The notes beneath the pieces are model-generated. The model saw nothing but the letters and a program-made list of their open reading frames with translations. It had not been told where the DNA came from and searched no databases. From assembly GCA_022511055.1 (NCBI GenBank), contig JAFLSH010000033.1, positions 1 through 14,450 of the forward strand: a DNA stretch of 14,450 nucleotides, given 5' to 3'. Source of the DNA: Prevotella sp. Its GTDB lineage: Bacteria; Bacteroidota; Bacteroidia; Bacteroidales; Bacteroidaceae. Each line of letters starts with the position of its first letter. The stretch's first letter is position 1. The position numbers and the translations under genes are program-made. Below, piece after piece: positions 13,761 to 14,450 of the stretch.

Positions 13761-14302
13761 GAATAGCGATACTGGCTCTTCAGGGCGCGTTTGCCGAACA
13801 TGCGCAGATGCTCAGCCGACTGGGCGCTGAGACCTTCGAGGTGAGGCAGCCGGCCGACTGGCGGCAGCCCAAGGACGGGCTGATTATCCCCGGCGGCGAG
13901 TCGACCACGCAGATGAAGCTCCTGCGCGAGCTGGGGTTAGCCGAGGCCGTGAAGGCCGACATTCAGAGCGGGCTTCCCGTCTTCGGCACTTGCGCCGGCC
14001 TCATTCTGCTCTCCGCTTCCCACCTGGGCACTATGGACATCGAGGCGCAGCGCAATGCCTACGGCCGGCAGCTCGGCAGCTTCCACACCGTACAGGACAT
14101 TGCCGAGATAGGCCCTCAGGTGCCGATGACCTTCATCCGCGCACCCTACATCAGCCGCGTGCAGGGCGAAGCCCGCGCATTGGCCGAGGTCGACGGGCGT
14201 ATCGTTGCGGCGCGGCAGGGCCGCCAGCTGGTGACGGCCTTCCATCCCGAGCTGAACGCCGACACACGAGTTCACGAGTACTTCCTGCGCATGACGGTCT
14301 GA
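13757..14302 (+). CDS. pdxT: Pyridoxal 5'-phosphate synthase, glutaminase subunit
   Basis: PdxT (Pdx2) is the class I glutaminase that hydrolyses glutamine and channels ammonia to PdxS; twelve copies of each form the PLP synthase complex. The 181-residue protein has PGGESTTQMKLL (45-56), the nucleophile Cys79 in FGTCAGLILL, and His163/Glu165 in AFHPEL, forming the Cys-His-Glu triad. It is a little shorter than B. subtilis PdxT (196). The start codon lies in an ATGA overlap with the pdxS stop (13757-13760), which favours coupled translation and matched subunit amounts. Confidence 0.96.
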   Translation: MRIAILALQGAFAEHAQMLSRLGAETFEVRQPADWRQPKDGLIIPGGESTTQMKLLRELGLAEAVKADIQSGLPVFGTCAGLILLSASHLGTMDIEAQRNAYGRQLGSFHTVQDIAEIGPQVPMTFIRAPYISRVQGEARALAEVDGRIVAARQGRQLVTAFHPELNADTRVHEYFLRMTV

Positions 14303-14331
14303 CGCCTCCGTGCGTAGCCATAAAGGAACAG

Positions 14332-14366
14332 GAGTTAAAGAAGTTAGAGAAGTTAAAGGAGTTAAG
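14332..14366. repeat. 9-bp tandem repeat, about four copies
   Basis: GAGTTAAAG, AAGTTAGAG, AAGTTAAAG and GAGTTAAG lie head to tail (consensus RAGTTARAG), 29 bp after the pdxT stop. It is a minisatellite-like array that may vary in copy number between strains. Confidence 0.75.
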
Positions 14367-14379
14367 CCATATGTTTTGC

Positions 14380-14407
14380 GCCGCATTTTTTTGTGCAAAA
14401 AAGCGGC
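14380..14407 (+). terminator. Terminator-like hairpin after pdxT
   Basis: GCCGC (14380-14384) pairs with GCGGC (14403-14407), and inside it a run of T pairs with a run of A around a short GTGC loop. It overlaps the first 21-bp repeat unit of the right edge, so the repeat contributes one arm. No U-run follows, so its efficiency is uncertain. Confidence 0.45.
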
Positions 14408-14450
14408 ACTTTAGCCGAAAAAAGCGGCACTTTAGAAAAATTACTCCGTG
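14394..14450. repeat. Right-edge copy of the 21-bp units and palindrome, inverted
   Basis: Two 21-bp units (14394-14414, 14415-14435) are the reverse complement of the left-edge unit at 71-91 and its neighbour. They are followed by AAAAATTACTCCGTG (14436-14450), the beginning of the palindrome seen whole at 5-48. The reverse complement of 14397-14449 matches about 36-88 almost base for base; the main change is GCGGTGC against GTGCCGC in one unit. The element is cut by the window end. Confidence 0.8.

Noticed and set aside
1..14450. Composite transposon bounded by the inverted repeats
   Set aside because: There is no transposase or integrase, and the content is core metabolism; the repeats look like a dispersed intergenic family.

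Overview
The window looks like chromosomal DNA of a fairly GC-rich Bacteroidales bacterium, probably of the Prevotella/Bacteroides group. The reasons are Bacteroidetes-type promoters (TTTG, about 19-21 bp, TAnnTTTG), weak or absent Shine-Dalgarno sequences before most starts, a short ProB without a PUA domain, a Bacteroidetes-type LpxH, and a split HipA of the HipS/HipT kind. Most genes are core metabolism. The accessory elements are a HipBST toxin-antitoxin module and a repeat family at both window edges.

Layout: 1-313 is a repeat region (19-bp-stem palindrome plus six 21-bp tandem units) ending in a promoter. 314-2551 is an operon of an XRE/cupin regulator and an AMP-forming acyl-CoA synthetase, closed by a bidirectional terminator (2569-2624). 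2680-4189, minus strand, is hipB-hipS-hipT with ATGA overlaps at both junctions, preceded by three operator-like 18-bp sites spaced exactly 41 bp apart. 4456-6523 is proB-proA, followed by a secreted alpha/beta hydrolase (6608-7837) and ackA (7981-9177). 9178-9499 holds the ackA terminator and what looks like the remnant of an EamA/DMT transporter. 9500-11738, minus strand, is an operon of a MIP18/DUF59 protein, lpxH and a KDG-kinase-like PfkB protein. 11961-14302 is an operon of a ThiD-like/AraC fusion with pdxS and pdxT. 14303-14450 holds a 9-bp tandem repeat, a terminator-like hairpin, and the edge repeat in inverted orientation.

The most interesting locus is the last operon. A ThiD (HMP/pyridoxine kinase-like) domain that lacks the C-terminal GTG[DC] catalytic segment is fused to an AraC-type DNA-binding domain and lies 27 bp upstream of pdxS-pdxT, the two subunits of PLP synthase. 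The simplest reading is a one-component vitamin B6 (or pyrimidine) sensor that controls PLP synthesis, built from a retired kinase. It would be distinct from the MocR-type PdxR regulators usually linked to pdxST. The second locus of interest is the HipBST-like module, with a T-V-T loop in the kinase and a phased triple operator.
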